A DNA stretch of 64,000 nucleotides from Hymenobacter mucosus (GTDB lineage: Bacteria; Bacteroidota; Bacteroidia; Cytophagales; Hymenobacteraceae): assembly GCF_900188255.1 (NCBI RefSeq), contig NZ_FZNS01000002.1:558001-622000 (forward strand), in the 5' to 3' direction. Below the pieces are notes generated by a model. It made no database searches, was not told where the DNA came from, and saw nothing but the letters and a program-made list of their open reading frames with translations. Positions 34,638 to 43,474 of this stretch are shown here, piece after piece (positions within the stretch are counted from its first letter, which is position 1; every line of letters begins with the position of its first letter). The translations under genes were made by a program, and so were the position numbers.

Positions 34638-35684
34638 CTAGGACCGCCCCTTTTCGTAGTTAACTATTTTAGCTGCAACGTAGTGCGAATTTCGCTTCAA
34701 TAGTGGTTTTTCTACTACGTGCCATAGCACAAAGGCAGCCCCAAGTATTATCAGCAGCAACGCCGCAAGCCCCAGCCACGGATTCCACTGAAACACTCCT
34801 AGGTGAATAAAGAGCTGAATGATAGGAAAGTGTACTAAGTACGTGCCGTACGATAAATCGCCCCAGCGGCCTGCACTGATCTGTAGTGGTAGCCCTGTGG
34901 CCGCGAACAACACACTGGAAGCATAACTTAAAGGCTCGATAAGTGAGCCTGTACGATGATGTCGTAGCAAGAAAAAGGCTACGCAAGAGACAAGAGCAAT
35001 CCAGCCCAGCTTTGGCCCTAGTTTGTGCTCTACCATGGTGAACACAGCACCCAACGTAAAAAAGTGGATGACACCTGGAAACTGCCGGGCAAGCTCAGTC
35101 ACCATGCGGGGCGTGATATGTGGTACGTGGGGCAACGCTTCTTCCCACAACAACGCTACGCAAAAGGCTAAAATAGCAGTAGGATAGGCGCCGATGCGCC
35201 GAAATAGCCCTACCAGTAGCGGCACGCAGCAGTAGAGGCACAGTTCTACTTTGATAGTCCACAGGGAAGCGTTGAGAGCGGGTACGGCATGCTGCTCAAA
35301 TACCCCCGGCAAGGTGGGCTGCAGAAAGTTCAGGAACGCGGCGTTGGCCGCTAGGTACTTATAGGCAGCCGGTTGATTAATATAATTGGCTACTGATAGG
35401 CGGGTAGCTACCATGCCAATCAGCCAGGCCAGCCCAATGGTAACGGCGTAGGCAGGGTAAATACGGCGTACGCGTTTCTCGGCATAATCCCACCCCGACT
35501 GGCTGCGAAGGTAGCTGCGGGTTACGAGGCAGCCACTGATAACGAAGAACCCTTTCACCGCAAAGTCAGCCGATAGAAAGCGTAGAAAGGGTTGGAAGAC
35601 CGCTACCTCGGATAGCACTGCCAAATGGCAAAACACCACCGTCAAAGCCAAGCCCAATCGTACGGCATCGAAATTATTGCGCAT
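34638..35684 (-). CDS. membrane acyltransferase, OafA/YrhL family (acyltransferase 3)
   Basis: The product (348 residues) has around ten hydrophobic segments and the acyltransferase-3 signatures: FDAVRLGLALTVVFCHLAV at the N-terminus with the catalytic-type His, FAVKGFFVISGCLVTRSY, and RVRRIYPAYAV. This family acetylates surface polysaccharides or O-antigen in the inner membrane. It is the first of six minus-strand genes related to surface glycans (34.6-41.4 kb). A palindrome of 18-base arms separates it from the reductase gene. Start ATG at 35684 fits the family. Confidence 0.9.
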   Translation of the reverse strand: MRNNFDAVRLGLALTVVFCHLAVLSEVAVFQPFLRFLSADFAVKGFFVISGCLVTRSYLRSQSGWDYAEKRVRRIYPAYAVTIGLAWLIGMVATRLSVANYINQPAAYKYLAANAAFLNFLQPTLPGVFEQHAVPALNASLWTIKVELCLYCCVPLLVGLFRRIGAYPTAILAFCVALLWEEALPHVPHITPRMVTELARQFPGVIHFFTLGAVFTMVEHKLGPKLGWIALVSCVAFFLLRHHRTGSLIEPLSYASSVLFAATGLPLQISAGRWGDLSYGTYLVHFPIIQLFIHLGVFQWNPWLGLAALLLIILGAAFVLWHVVEKPLLKRNSHYVAAKIVNYEKGRS

Positions 35685-35742
35685 TACTTGCCAAAGTAGG
35701 GATACTAGCCGGCAAAATACTACCCCTCTCCCACTTGCTAGT

Positions 35743-35785
35743 GCGCCCTGCGTGCGCCCTACAGAGCAGGGCGCACGCAGGGCGC
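35743..35785. repeat. perfect 18-bp inverted repeat downstream of rmlD-like gene
   Basis: Arms 35743-35760 and 35768-35785 are exact complements around a 7-base loop. The arm itself contains a repeated GCGCCCT block, so the hairpin is very GC-rich. It lies 21 bases past the stop of the minus-strand RmlD-like gene and probably ends that transcript; there is no T run on that side. Confidence 0.75.
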
Positions 35786-35806
35786 AGCATACGCAGCCTT
35801 ATCCGG

Positions 35807-36754
35807 CTAAGAAGCCGCCGCTACAATCTCATTAGTACCCGTCGTAACACTGGTTGCGACCTCGGCTAAATAGCGTTCCAGCCCGCTTTCTATTGAAGGC
35901 AAGAGTGAGCCGTGTACGCTACCTAAGGCGCTGTATAAAGGGCGAGTAGCCAGCCAAGGAAAATCAACGGAGGGCCGCGCTACAATGAAACTTGGGTCGA
36001 AGCCCGCCATACGAGCTATCTGGCACGCAAATTCAGCCCACGTGCAAGAGCCGCTATTGGCTAGGTGCCAAATACCACTTTCCTCATCAAGAAGTAGATC
36101 TAAAGCCGTATTCACCAAATCGGGCACGTAGGTAGGTGATATCACTACGTCGGAAGCCGCCTCGAAGGGCTGGCCTGCACGCGCCGCTTGCAGCACCTGG
36201 TGCACGAAGTTGTACTCATCCCAAGGCCCGAAAAAGGCACTGGTCCGCACAATTAAGGCGTGAGGGTAGTCAGTCAGCACTTCCCGTTCGGCTAGCTGCT
36301 TGCTAATGCCATACACATTTAGGGGCCGGGGCGCGTCGGTTTCCAGGTATGGCGTCGTTTGCTGACCGTCGAATACCAGATCGGAAGAAAAGGTCAGCAG
36401 CGGCACTTGTAGACGGGCACAGGCCGCAGCCAGAATGGCCGGTCCGGTGGTGTTTTCGCGGTAGCAATGGGCGTAATCGGTTTCAGCATCGTCTACGCGC
36501 ACATAACCGGCGGCATTCACCACGGCCCAGGGCTGATAGCGCTCTAGGGCACGCTCCACGGAAGCGGGGTCAGCAATGTTCAGCTTAGCACGACTGAGAG
36601 CCACTGTTTCTAGTCCGCGAATGGCAGCAATTTGCTGAAATGCCCGTCCTAAGGTGCCATGAGCACCAGCAATCAGCAGCGGCCGGGGTCGGGTGCCCGC
36701 CAATTCGGCAGAATGGTTTGGAACGGTGAATGGTGCAGGAGTAGGTTGGATCAT
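35807..36754 (-). CDS. RmlD-like sugar nucleotide reductase (SDR)
   Basis: The product (315 residues) is an extended SDR of the dTDP-4-dehydrorhamnose reductase type: GAHGTLGRAFQQIA nucleotide-binding loop, NVYGISKQLAE with the catalytic Tyr/Lys pair, VVNAAGYVRVDDAE, and FSSDLVFDGQ. No RmlA/B/C genes are nearby, so the exact sugar is uncertain. It follows the GH1-like gene with a gap of 3 bases and the two are surely one operon. In some bacteria related reductases occur as fusions to a GH1-like N-terminal domain, so the two genes here look like the separated form of that fusion. Confidence 0.85.
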   Translation of the reverse strand: MIQPTPAPFTVPNHSAELAGTRPRPLLIAGAHGTLGRAFQQIAAIRGLETVALSRAKLNIADPASVERALERYQPWAVVNAAGYVRVDDAETDYAHCYRENTTGPAILAAACARLQVPLLTFSSDLVFDGQQTTPYLETDAPRPLNVYGISKQLAEREVLTDYPHALIVRTSAFFGPWDEYNFVHQVLQAARAGQPFEAASDVVISPTYVPDLVNTALDLLLDEESGIWHLANSGSCTWAEFACQIARMAGFDPSFIVARPSVDFPWLATRPLYSALGSVHGSLLPSIESGLERYLAEVATSVTTGTNEIVAAAS

Positions 36755-36757
36755 AGC

Positions 36758-38041
36758 TTAGTGCGTTAGGTGCGCATGATGCTGGTAGAGGTAGCGCGTA
36801 TCGCGGTGCCACCAGCCTGGGTCTTGGAGCACGGGATGAGCAAAGTCGCCCGTCGTGGCCAAGCTGCGCACTAGGTTGAAAAGAGCCGTGGGCCGGGCCT
36901 CACCACTGCGTACATCAAATACGCCGCTCTCATAGTAACCCTGATTTTGGGTAAGGAGACTATTCCAATCGAAAGCGCCTAGCAACGACCACACGGTCAT
37001 AGCCCGCATATCCAGGCCTTGTTCGCGTAGTTGGGTGCAGGTTTGCCAGGTTTGGTACAGCCAGCGCATTTGTTCTTCACGCGTGCAGGCCAAGTGAGAC
37101 TCCGTAATGGCAAGCGGAATGCTATACCGGTCCCACGCTTCTTGGGCCAGGGTAGCTAGCCCATCAAGCTGCACGGGGCGCACGCGCACGGCTTCTACAT
37201 CCACATAAGGCCGACTATCGTCGAGGGCGTAGTGTTCGGTTTGGTCATCCAAAAACCGCTCACTCGTGATGTAATGGTTGATGCCCAGAACATCGGGGGG
37301 CAGCACGTCGTCGGTAAATTCCAGCAGCTCATCAACAGAAGCCCCGCTTGCGCGCAAGTACTCCCAAAGCGGGTGCTCCCGCGTGACAAGGCCGCAGAGC
37401 AGGTCGTAGGTTAGCCAGCGCCGGTGGTTTTCGAAATCTGCCTGGTGGGCTAAAGCGGGCGTGCTGTGCGTTTTTCCTAGGTCTTCCGTTTGCACCAGCT
37501 TTGCGGCTGGGTTTACCTGTCTGATGGCTTGCATGGCCCGTTTGGTGGCGCGCACCTCATTGAGCAGAATGCGCACAAATGTATGGTCGTCGGAGTGGTG
37601 GGGATACCACAGGCCATAGAGGCCACTGAAACGAGCTGTAGTAAGGGGCTCGTTGATGGGGGTATAATGTTCTACCCAGGGATAGCGCTCGGCTACCATA
37701 CGCGCAAACCGGGCTAGTCCTGTGTCGAAGGTATCGAGGTGGAGGGCCGTGTAGCGCGGGCCGCTGCCGTGGTGTACCAGCCCTACTATTGGGTCCACGT
37801 TCAACTCCCGCAAGCGGTTTAGGCGCTCATCGGGCCAACTCCAGTTGGGGTGGTTGAGGCTCTGCGGGGCCACTTGTTCCCACAGAACTGGGTAGCGCAA
37901 TTTACGGATGCCCAGCTCGGCAATGCGGTCTAGGTCTTCGAGGCGGGTGCGGTGTCCGCTGCGGTTTACTTGATCAGAGTAGTCGTCGCCAACCCGGCAA
38001 ATACTGCACTCTATTCCGCCCCACATTTCAACAGGTCTCAT
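36758..38041 (-). CDS. glycoside hydrolase family 1-like protein
   Basis: The product (427 residues from ATG 38041; GTG 38047 is also possible) has a TIM-barrel look with GH1-type catalytic positions: acid/base Glu in HYTPINEPLTTA (about residue 131) and nucleophile Glu in LAITESHLAC (about 314). The start MWGGIECSICRVGDDYSDQ is typical of the domain found fused to RmlD-like reductases. No signal peptide is seen. Hydrolysis has not been shown for this group; a role in sugar nucleotide metabolism together with the adjacent reductase is inferred. Confidence 0.82.
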   Translation of the reverse strand: MRPVEMWGGIECSICRVGDDYSDQVNRSGHRTRLEDLDRIAELGIRKLRYPVLWEQVAPQSLNHPNWSWPDERLNRLRELNVDPIVGLVHHGSGPRYTALHLDTFDTGLARFARMVAERYPWVEHYTPINEPLTTARFSGLYGLWYPHHSDDHTFVRILLNEVRATKRAMQAIRQVNPAAKLVQTEDLGKTHSTPALAHQADFENHRRWLTYDLLCGLVTREHPLWEYLRASGASVDELLEFTDDVLPPDVLGINHYITSERFLDDQTEHYALDDSRPYVDVEAVRVRPVQLDGLATLAQEAWDRYSIPLAITESHLACTREEQMRWLYQTWQTCTQLREQGLDMRAMTVWSLLGAFDWNSLLTQNQGYYESGVFDVRSGEARPTALFNLVRSLATTGDFAHPVLQDPGWWHRDTRYLYQHHAHLTH

Positions 38042-38135
38042 CGGCACAAATCTTAAGTGAATGACCAGTTGGAAAGCAGTTTCCTGCTCTCAGGCTCGAG
38101 GCATAGTGTTCAGTTGCCCCTGCCAGAAAACAGCA

Positions 38136-38195
38136 CTGTCACTCTGCGCTTACACCATGACCATGTGAATGGCTTGTGCAAGCACAGAATGACAG
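38136..38195. repeat. imperfect 20-base hairpin in the glf / GH1-like gap
   Basis: Arms 38136-38155 and 38176-38195 pair over 20 positions with three transition differences that allow G-U pairs on one strand, around a 20-base loop. It lies between the minus-strand glf stop (38249 side is the glf 3' end, read leftward) and the GH1-like start. It may end the glf transcript or be a decayed copy of a dispersed intergenic repeat. Confidence 0.5.
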
Positions 38196-38248
38196 TACCA
38201 GACGTATATGCGGTGGGCAAGCCCTAGCTAAGCTAGAATGCCCCACCG

Positions 38249-39433
38249 TTACTCTTTCGCTGGGTCGCGGGGTACCAGCTTATCCAGGATAGCTGCCGAG
38301 CCCGTGATGGTGGGCTTCACAGTAGCCTTCTGTACCTCCTCTGACTTCTCAGTGAGCTTCTTGTACAGAGTAAGAGCCTGCGCCACTACCTGGTCCATGT
38401 TGTAGTACTTGTAGGTAGCTAAGCGGCCTACGAAGTGTACGTTTGGCGTCTCGTCGGCCAGCTTCTTGTACTTGTTGTACAATTCGGCGTTTTCGAGGCG
38501 TGGTACGGGGTAGTAGGGGTCGCCCTCGGCCTTGGGATACTCATACACGATAGACGTTTTGGGGTGCTTCTGACCGGTGAGGGCCTTAAACTCCGTGATA
38601 CGCGTGTACAGGTTGTCGTTGGGGTAGTTTACTACCGGAGCCGCGAGGTAGTTCTCCGTGTTCAGGGTCTCGTGCTTGAACTCCAACGAGCGGTAAGGCA
38701 GCTTGCCATACTTGAAGTCGAAGTACTCATCTACCGGACCCGAGAAGATCATTTCCTTGAACGGAATGAAATCTACGATGTCGTGGTAATCAGTATTGAG
38801 CATCACCTTGATGTTGGGGTGATCCAACATGCGCTCAAACATGCGGGTGTAGCCGTGCAGCGGCATAGCTTGATAGGTGTCCGTGAAGTACCGGTCGTCG
38901 CGGTTGGTGCGCGTGGGTACACGGGAGGTCACCGATTTGTCTAGCTCTGAGGGGTCCATCCCCCACTGTTTACGGGTGTAATTGCGGAAAAATTTCTCGT
39001 ACAGTTCTCGTCCTACCTTGCTAACTACTACGTCTTCCGACGTTTTAATAACGGGCACTTGCTCGGCCAACGACTCCAGGAATTGCTCTACCTCGAAGCT
39101 GTTGAGCGACAACCCATAGAGTTTGTTAATGGTATCCAGGTTGATGGGCATGGGCACCAGCTGACCGTCTACGGAAGCTAGTACGCGGTGCTCGTAAGGG
39201 CGCCAATCGGTGAAGTTGGATAGGTACTCGAATACGTCTTTCGAGTTGGTGTGGAAGATGTGGGGCCCGTACTTGTGGACCAGGATGCCTTCCTCGTTGT
39301 AGTGGTCGTAAGCGTTGCCGGCAATGTGGTTGCGCTTGTCCACCACCAGGACCTTTTTGTTGGAACGCGTTGCGAGGCGCTCGGCCAGCACGCTACCGGC
39401 GAAACCGGCTCCTACGATGAGATAGTCGAACAT
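38249..39433 (-). CDS. glf: UDP-galactopyranose mutase
   Basis: The product (394 residues) is a flavoenzyme with the FAD motif YLIVGAGFAGSVLAERLA, the VVDKRNHIAGNAYDHYNEEGI signature (key HIAGNAYD), HKYGPHIFHTNS around the substrate Asn/His, and NFTDWRPYEHRVLA. It interconverts UDP-galactopyranose and UDP-galactofuranose, the precursor of galactofuranose in surface glycans. The C-terminus has the conserved RLATYKYYNMDQVVAQAL motif. The neighbouring glycosyltransferase starts with its own promoter region; stops and starts are about 60 bases apart. A galactofuranose-containing polysaccharide is inferred. Confidence 0.95.
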   Translation of the reverse strand: MFDYLIVGAGFAGSVLAERLATRSNKKVLVVDKRNHIAGNAYDHYNEEGILVHKYGPHIFHTNSKDVFEYLSNFTDWRPYEHRVLASVDGQLVPMPINLDTINKLYGLSLNSFEVEQFLESLAEQVPVIKTSEDVVVSKVGRELYEKFFRNYTRKQWGMDPSELDKSVTSRVPTRTNRDDRYFTDTYQAMPLHGYTRMFERMLDHPNIKVMLNTDYHDIVDFIPFKEMIFSGPVDEYFDFKYGKLPYRSLEFKHETLNTENYLAAPVVNYPNDNLYTRITEFKALTGQKHPKTSIVYEYPKAEGDPYYPVPRLENAELYNKYKKLADETPNVHFVGRLATYKYYNMDQVVAQALTLYKKLTEKSEEVQKATVKPTITGSAAILDKLVPRDPAKE

Positions 39434-39494
39434 AACGAAGAGGTGTTTGGGAATGAATGAGGGGGGTGACGGGCAGCGTTACAATAAAAGCGGA

Positions 39495-40724
39495 CTATAC
39501 AGCGGTAGTTGCCGCGTGGGCAGTACCGGCGGAGCGGGAGGCAGTAAGTTTTTTCTGCATCAGGGCCACCATCTGTTCCCAGGTTAGGTCCCAGCTGATG
39601 GTTTCCAAGTACTCGTCCGTACGCTGGCGCCAGTCGGCATCCTGCGTTTGGGTAAGGGCTTTAGCAATAGCACGGCCGAACTCGTCGGCGGTAGCGGCAA
39701 TCTGTACTAAGTTCAGGTCGCCATAGGGGCGCACCACGTCGCGGATGGGCGTGCTCACTACCGGACGGCCGGCAGCCAAGTACTCCGGCGTTTTGGTGGG
39801 CGAGATAAATTTGGTGCTTTCGTTATCAGCAAAGAGTAGGGTAGCTACGTCCCAGCCGTGGAGGTAGGCCGGCAGCTCCTGGTAATCTTTGCCACCGAGG
39901 TAGTGAATGTTTGCCGGCCGGGGCAGCGTGGCGGGGTCGATTTTCACTACCGGCCCAATGATGACAAATTGCCACTCGGGGTGAGCCTCGGCTAATTGGC
40001 CCAGCAGTTCAATATCCAAACGCTCATCTACCACGCCGAAGAAACCAACACGCGGATGCGCAATACCGGCTTGGTCGGCGGGCTCGGCCATTTCCTGGCG
40101 AGCTTGGCCAAAGTGAGCTTTGTCGATGCTGCTGGGGAAGGGGTGCGCATCGGGGTGCTGCTGGCTTTTGGCTTCGTAAAGCGTGTGCCCACCCGTGAAG
40201 ACGTAATCGGCTTTCTTGAAAAGCTCCTGCTCCCGCTCACGCAGGGCTGGAGGAGCAAACTTGAAAGCGGCCAGCTCATCCATGCAGTCGTAGATGGTAA
40301 GAGCCGGCGTGAAGCCACGCGACTTGGCAATGGCCATTGGCGTGTAGTACCAGAAAATGTATTGCTGAATGTTCTGCTCAGCAAAAAACTGGCGCAGCAC
40401 ATCGTTCTGGGCTTGGTCGGCGGCATCTTCGTTACCACGCAGGCGGGCTGGCAGATGCACTACCACCACTTTCAAGCCATTTTGCCGCTCTTTTACTTCA
40501 ATGTGCGGTTCAATCAGATCGTCGGGGTGATAAAACGCATCTTCCACGTAAAACACCCGGCCATGTTGGGCAAAGCGGGAAAGCAAATGCTGAGGACGTT
40601 GCCACACAAAGTCCCAGTGCAAGTGTGCGAAGCACACTAGATCGGGCAAGGCGTAGGTAACAGGGTCGGCAGGTGCGATGGTGGAGGCGCGCAAAGGCGG
40701 CTCCGCTGACTGATTCAGCGGCAT
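39495..40724 (-). CDS. glycosyltransferase, GT-B fold (GT1/GT4-like)
   Basis: The product (409 residues) has the opening HLHWDFVWQRPQHLLSRFA, the acceptor-side IYDCMDELAAFKF, and the nucleotide-sugar part VGFFGVVDERLD, WQFVIIGPVVK, NIHYLGGKDYQELPAYLHGWDVA and EYLAAGRPVVSTPI. The family is often encoded beside UDP-galactopyranose mutase; transfer of galactofuranose is possible but unproven. No membrane segments. The ATG at 40724 is about 60 bases upstream of glf on the same strand, fitting co-transcription. Confidence 0.88.
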   Translation of the reverse strand: MPLNQSAEPPLRASTIAPADPVTYALPDLVCFAHLHWDFVWQRPQHLLSRFAQHGRVFYVEDAFYHPDDLIEPHIEVKERQNGLKVVVVHLPARLRGNEDAADQAQNDVLRQFFAEQNIQQYIFWYYTPMAIAKSRGFTPALTIYDCMDELAAFKFAPPALREREQELFKKADYVFTGGHTLYEAKSQQHPDAHPFPSSIDKAHFGQARQEMAEPADQAGIAHPRVGFFGVVDERLDIELLGQLAEAHPEWQFVIIGPVVKIDPATLPRPANIHYLGGKDYQELPAYLHGWDVATLLFADNESTKFISPTKTPEYLAAGRPVVSTPIRDVVRPYGDLNLVQIAATADEFGRAIAKALTQTQDADWRQRTDEYLETISWDLTWEQMVALMQKKLTASRSAGTAHAATTAV

Positions 40725-40881
40725 AGAAGAAAAATATGAAGTAAATCGAACGGCACAATACTGGTGAAATACCCCCCGTGTGCGCTCGGTAATCTGGCTA
40801 TACGCTGTCGTAAATAAAAGGATATAGACGAGCTAGCCCAGAGTACGTAACTAGCGTTGCTAACCACATAACTGCGACAAT

Positions 40882-41397
40882 TTACAGCATTAATTGCATT
40901 TCTACAACATCCTCCCACCCACTTTCGGTACGGAGCCACTCTTTTCGTGTTCCGACAAGCTGAAACCCAACACTAGTAAACAAGTGCTGACTAGGTCTAT
41001 TTGATATTCCGATAGTACAATATATCTGATGCAGGCGAAGTACTTCGCGGGCATAAGGCACTAGCAATTCCAAAGCCGTCTTGGCAAAGCCTTGCTGCCG
41101 AAACGCTTGCAGAATGGTAATTCCTACGCCTGCCCGCTGATGCATTGGATCTACCTCAAAAATATCCAATGTACCAACAGAGGTGCCGGTTGCATTTTCA
41201 CAAATTACAAGGCGTAACTGGCGCACCGCATAAACGTCGGCAGAGGCATTATCCAGGTACTGACGCAGCAAATGACGCGATACTGGGGCTAGCGTATCCG
41301 AAACACCCCAGATGCTAGGGTCATTTTCTAGGGCATAGAGAAAATCTAAGTCCTCAGCTTCTAAAGGGCGCAAAAAAATACGTTCGGAGGACAGCAT
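40882..41397 (-). CDS. GNAT family N-acetyltransferase
   Basis: The product (171 residues) has a RimJ/RimL-type layout: ERIFLRPLEAEDLDFLYALENDPSIWG (pointer only; key RPLEAEDLDFLY), the central strand GTLDIFEVDPMHQRAGVGI with the acetyl-CoA loop (QRAGVGITI), and LELLVPYAREVL, then NRPSQHLFTSVGF. Such enzymes acetylate N-termini, sugars or small amines. Position next to the glycosyltransferase suggests a glycan-related role, but the gap of about 150 bases leaves this open. Confidence 0.88.
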   Translation of the reverse strand: MLSSERIFLRPLEAEDLDFLYALENDPSIWGVSDTLAPVSRHLLRQYLDNASADVYAVRQLRLVICENATGTSVGTLDIFEVDPMHQRAGVGITILQAFRQQGFAKTALELLVPYAREVLRLHQIYCTIGISNRPSQHLFTSVGFQLVGTRKEWLRTESGWEDVVEMQLML

Positions 41398-41491
41398 ACG
41401 AAGGAGGTAGCACTACGAGTGGCCCAAATTTTACATTAACATTCGTTGTACGCGGTAGTTTGGAAAGCATACACTATCCAATTCTTCCCTC

Positions 41492-42511
41492 ATGAAATAC
41501 AACCTATTGGGCAATACGGGCCTGAAAGTATCAGAATTGTACCTAGGTACGATGACGTATGGTGGTAAAGGCTGGGCTGCGGCCATGGGCTCTTTGGATC
41601 AACAAGCAGTAGACGAGCAAATAAAGCGGGCCGTAGATGCCGGCGTTAACTTCATAGACACAGCTAACGTGTATTCCGAAGGGCTTTCGGAGGAGCTGAC
41701 TGGTCAGGCTATTCACAACCTTGGCATTTCCCGGCACGATATAGTACTGGCCACCAAGGTACGCGGCAAAATGGGCGAAGGCCCCAACGACGCAGGGCTT
41801 ACGCGCAAGCACATCTTCCAGCAGGTAGAGGACAGCCTGCGCCGCCTCAAAACCGACTACATTGACCTCTACCAGACCCACAGCTACGATCCACTTACCC
41901 CGCTGGAAGAAACCCTGCGTGCCCTCGACGACTTGGTGCGCAGCGGTAAAGTGCGCTACATCGGTGCCAGCAATGTAGCAGCCTGGCAACTCATGAAAGC
42001 CTTGAGCTACTCCACCTACAACCACATAGAGAAGTACGTATCATTGCAGGCGTACTACACTATAGCGGGCCGCGACTTGGAGCGCGAACTGGTGCCTCTT
42101 CTGCAAGATCAGAAGGTGGGCCTGATGGTGTGGAGCCCCTTGGCTAGCGGCTTCCTGAGTGGCAAATACACCCGCGAAAACGAAAGTGAGGAAGGTGCCC
42201 GCCGCGCTAGCTTTGACTTCCCGCCGGTAAACAAGGAAAAGGGCCTCGATATTGTAGACGCACTGCGCCCCCTGGCCGATAGCAAAGGTGTGTCAGTAGC
42301 GCAGGTGGCGCTGGCGTGGCTACTGCACCAGCCCGTAGTCACTAGTGTTATCATTGGAGCCAAGAAAATGGACCAGCTAGAAGACAACCTCAAGGCTGTA
42401 GATGTGCACCTGACACCCGAAGAGTTGCAGCAGCTAGACGAGGTTAGCAAACTTGCGCCCGAATACCCCGGCTGGATGCTGGACTTCACCAAGGGCGACC
42501 GGCAGCCTTAA
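41492..42511 (+). CDS. aldo/keto reductase
   Basis: The product (339 residues) is an AKR: start MKYNLLGNTGLKVSELYLGTMTYGG (key GLKVSELYLGTM), the catalytic tetrad in FIDTANVYSEG (Asp, Tyr), LATKVRG (Lys) and YQTHSYDP (His), and NADP-binding HQPVVTSVIIGAKKMDQLEDN (key VTSVIIGAKK). The sequence is like the Tas/YajO/YghZ group that reduces sugar aldehydes and other carbonyls with NADPH. It is a single gene with its own terminator. Confidence 0.93.
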   Translation: MKYNLLGNTGLKVSELYLGTMTYGGKGWAAAMGSLDQQAVDEQIKRAVDAGVNFIDTANVYSEGLSEELTGQAIHNLGISRHDIVLATKVRGKMGEGPNDAGLTRKHIFQQVEDSLRRLKTDYIDLYQTHSYDPLTPLEETLRALDDLVRSGKVRYIGASNVAAWQLMKALSYSTYNHIEKYVSLQAYYTIAGRDLERELVPLLQDQKVGLMVWSPLASGFLSGKYTRENESEEGARRASFDFPPVNKEKGLDIVDALRPLADSKGVSVAQVALAWLLHQPVVTSVIIGAKKMDQLEDNLKAVDVHLTPEELQQLDEVSKLAPEYPGWMLDFTKGDRQP

Positions 42512-42536
42512 AAAGTAACACTGAAGTAACACACAG

Positions 42537-42573
42537 CGGCCCCGAGGAAGCTATTACCTCTTCCTCGGGGCCG
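42537..42573. terminator. bidirectional terminator hairpin
   Basis: Perfect 14-base arms (42537-42550 and 42560-42573) around a 9-base loop lie between the converging stops of the aldo/keto reductase and dapF genes. Confidence 0.8.
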
Positions 42574-42605
42574 TTGTGTGTACACGCGGGGCTAACCGCT
42601 TGTGC

Positions 42606-43403
42606 TTATACCGATATAGTGCCCTCAAAAACGCGCGTAGCGGGGCCAATGAGGTAAACGTTGGTAAAGGAGTCGTCGGGCTGGGCTTCGAACGTGACGC
42701 GCAGGTCGCCGCCGGGGGTGCGCAGGTGCACGGGGCTAGTAGCGCCCCGCTTGCTAGCGGCCAGGGCTACGGCCGTCACTCCGGTGCCGCAGCTGAGGGT
42801 TTCGTCTTCAACGCCCCGCTCATAGGTTCGCACTTGCCAGGGCAGATCGGGAGTGGCAGGCGCCTCCACAAAGTTGACGTTGGTGCCTTTCTCCCGAAAC
42901 TGCTCGTTGTATCGGATGGCCCGGCCCTCAGCAAACACGTTCAGCTCGGCAAGGGTGCTGGCGGGCTGAAACTGTACCAGATGGGGCGAACCCGTATTCA
43001 GAAATACGCTATGCTCTTCTATTTCCTGCTGGCCTAGTACGTCCTGCATGCGCAGGTGCACGATGCCGTCAGCCTCCACGCGGGCTTCATGCGGACCATC
43101 GGCGGCCAGAAAGTGGGTTTGCGTGTCAATTACGCCGAGCTGCTTGGCAAAGGCCACGGTGCAGCGTCCGCCGTTGCCGCACATGGAGCCCAAATAGCCG
43201 TCGGCGTTAAAGTAAACCATCTCAAAATCGTACTGCGCGTGGTTGCGGAGCAGAATGAGGCCATCGGCACCAATACCCCGACGCCGGTCGCAGAGGAAGC
43301 GCACCAGCTGGTGATTGGTTTCATCGAACTGTTGTGCTCGATCATCCACCATTACAAAGTCGTTGCCGGTGCCTTGGTATTTGAAGAAAGTAAGCGTGTT
43401 CAT
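42606..43403 (-). CDS. dapF: diaminopimelate epimerase
   Basis: The product (265 residues) matches DapF: FFKYQGTGNDFVMVD at the N-terminus, the first catalytic Cys in GSMCGNGGRC and the second in LSCGTGVTAVALA, and FRIRYERGVEDE-type segment. It converts LL- to meso-diaminopimelate for lysine and peptidoglycan synthesis. ATG at 43403 gives the usual start; the frame stays open upstream to 43559 but the extra residues are not conserved. It is followed (read leftward) by the terminator shared with the aldo/keto reductase gene. Confidence 0.95.
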   Translation of the reverse strand: MNTLTFFKYQGTGNDFVMVDDRAQQFDETNHQLVRFLCDRRRGIGADGLILLRNHAQYDFEMVYFNADGYLGSMCGNGGRCTVAFAKQLGVIDTQTHFLAADGPHEARVEADGIVHLRMQDVLGQQEIEEHSVFLNTGSPHLVQFQPASTLAELNVFAEGRAIRYNEQFREKGTNVNFVEAPATPDLPWQVRTYERGVEDETLSCGTGVTAVALAASKRGATSPVHLRTPGGDLRVTFEAQPDDSFTNVYLIGPATRVFEGTISV

Positions 43404-43474
43404 TCTATAAAAGTAGAAAGCAAAAGGGGGAGCTCGCCTCATGGGACAATTATCCGAGGTAGCCGAACAAATTT

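Noticed and set aside
34638..41397. Complete rhamnose synthesis cluster.
   Set aside because: Only an RmlD-like gene is found; rmlA, rmlB and rmlC are absent in this window.
41400..41491. Near matches to the Bacteroidota promoter element between GNAT and aldo/keto reductase genes.
   Set aside because: Spacing within the element is off by one base in both directions, so the motif is not met.
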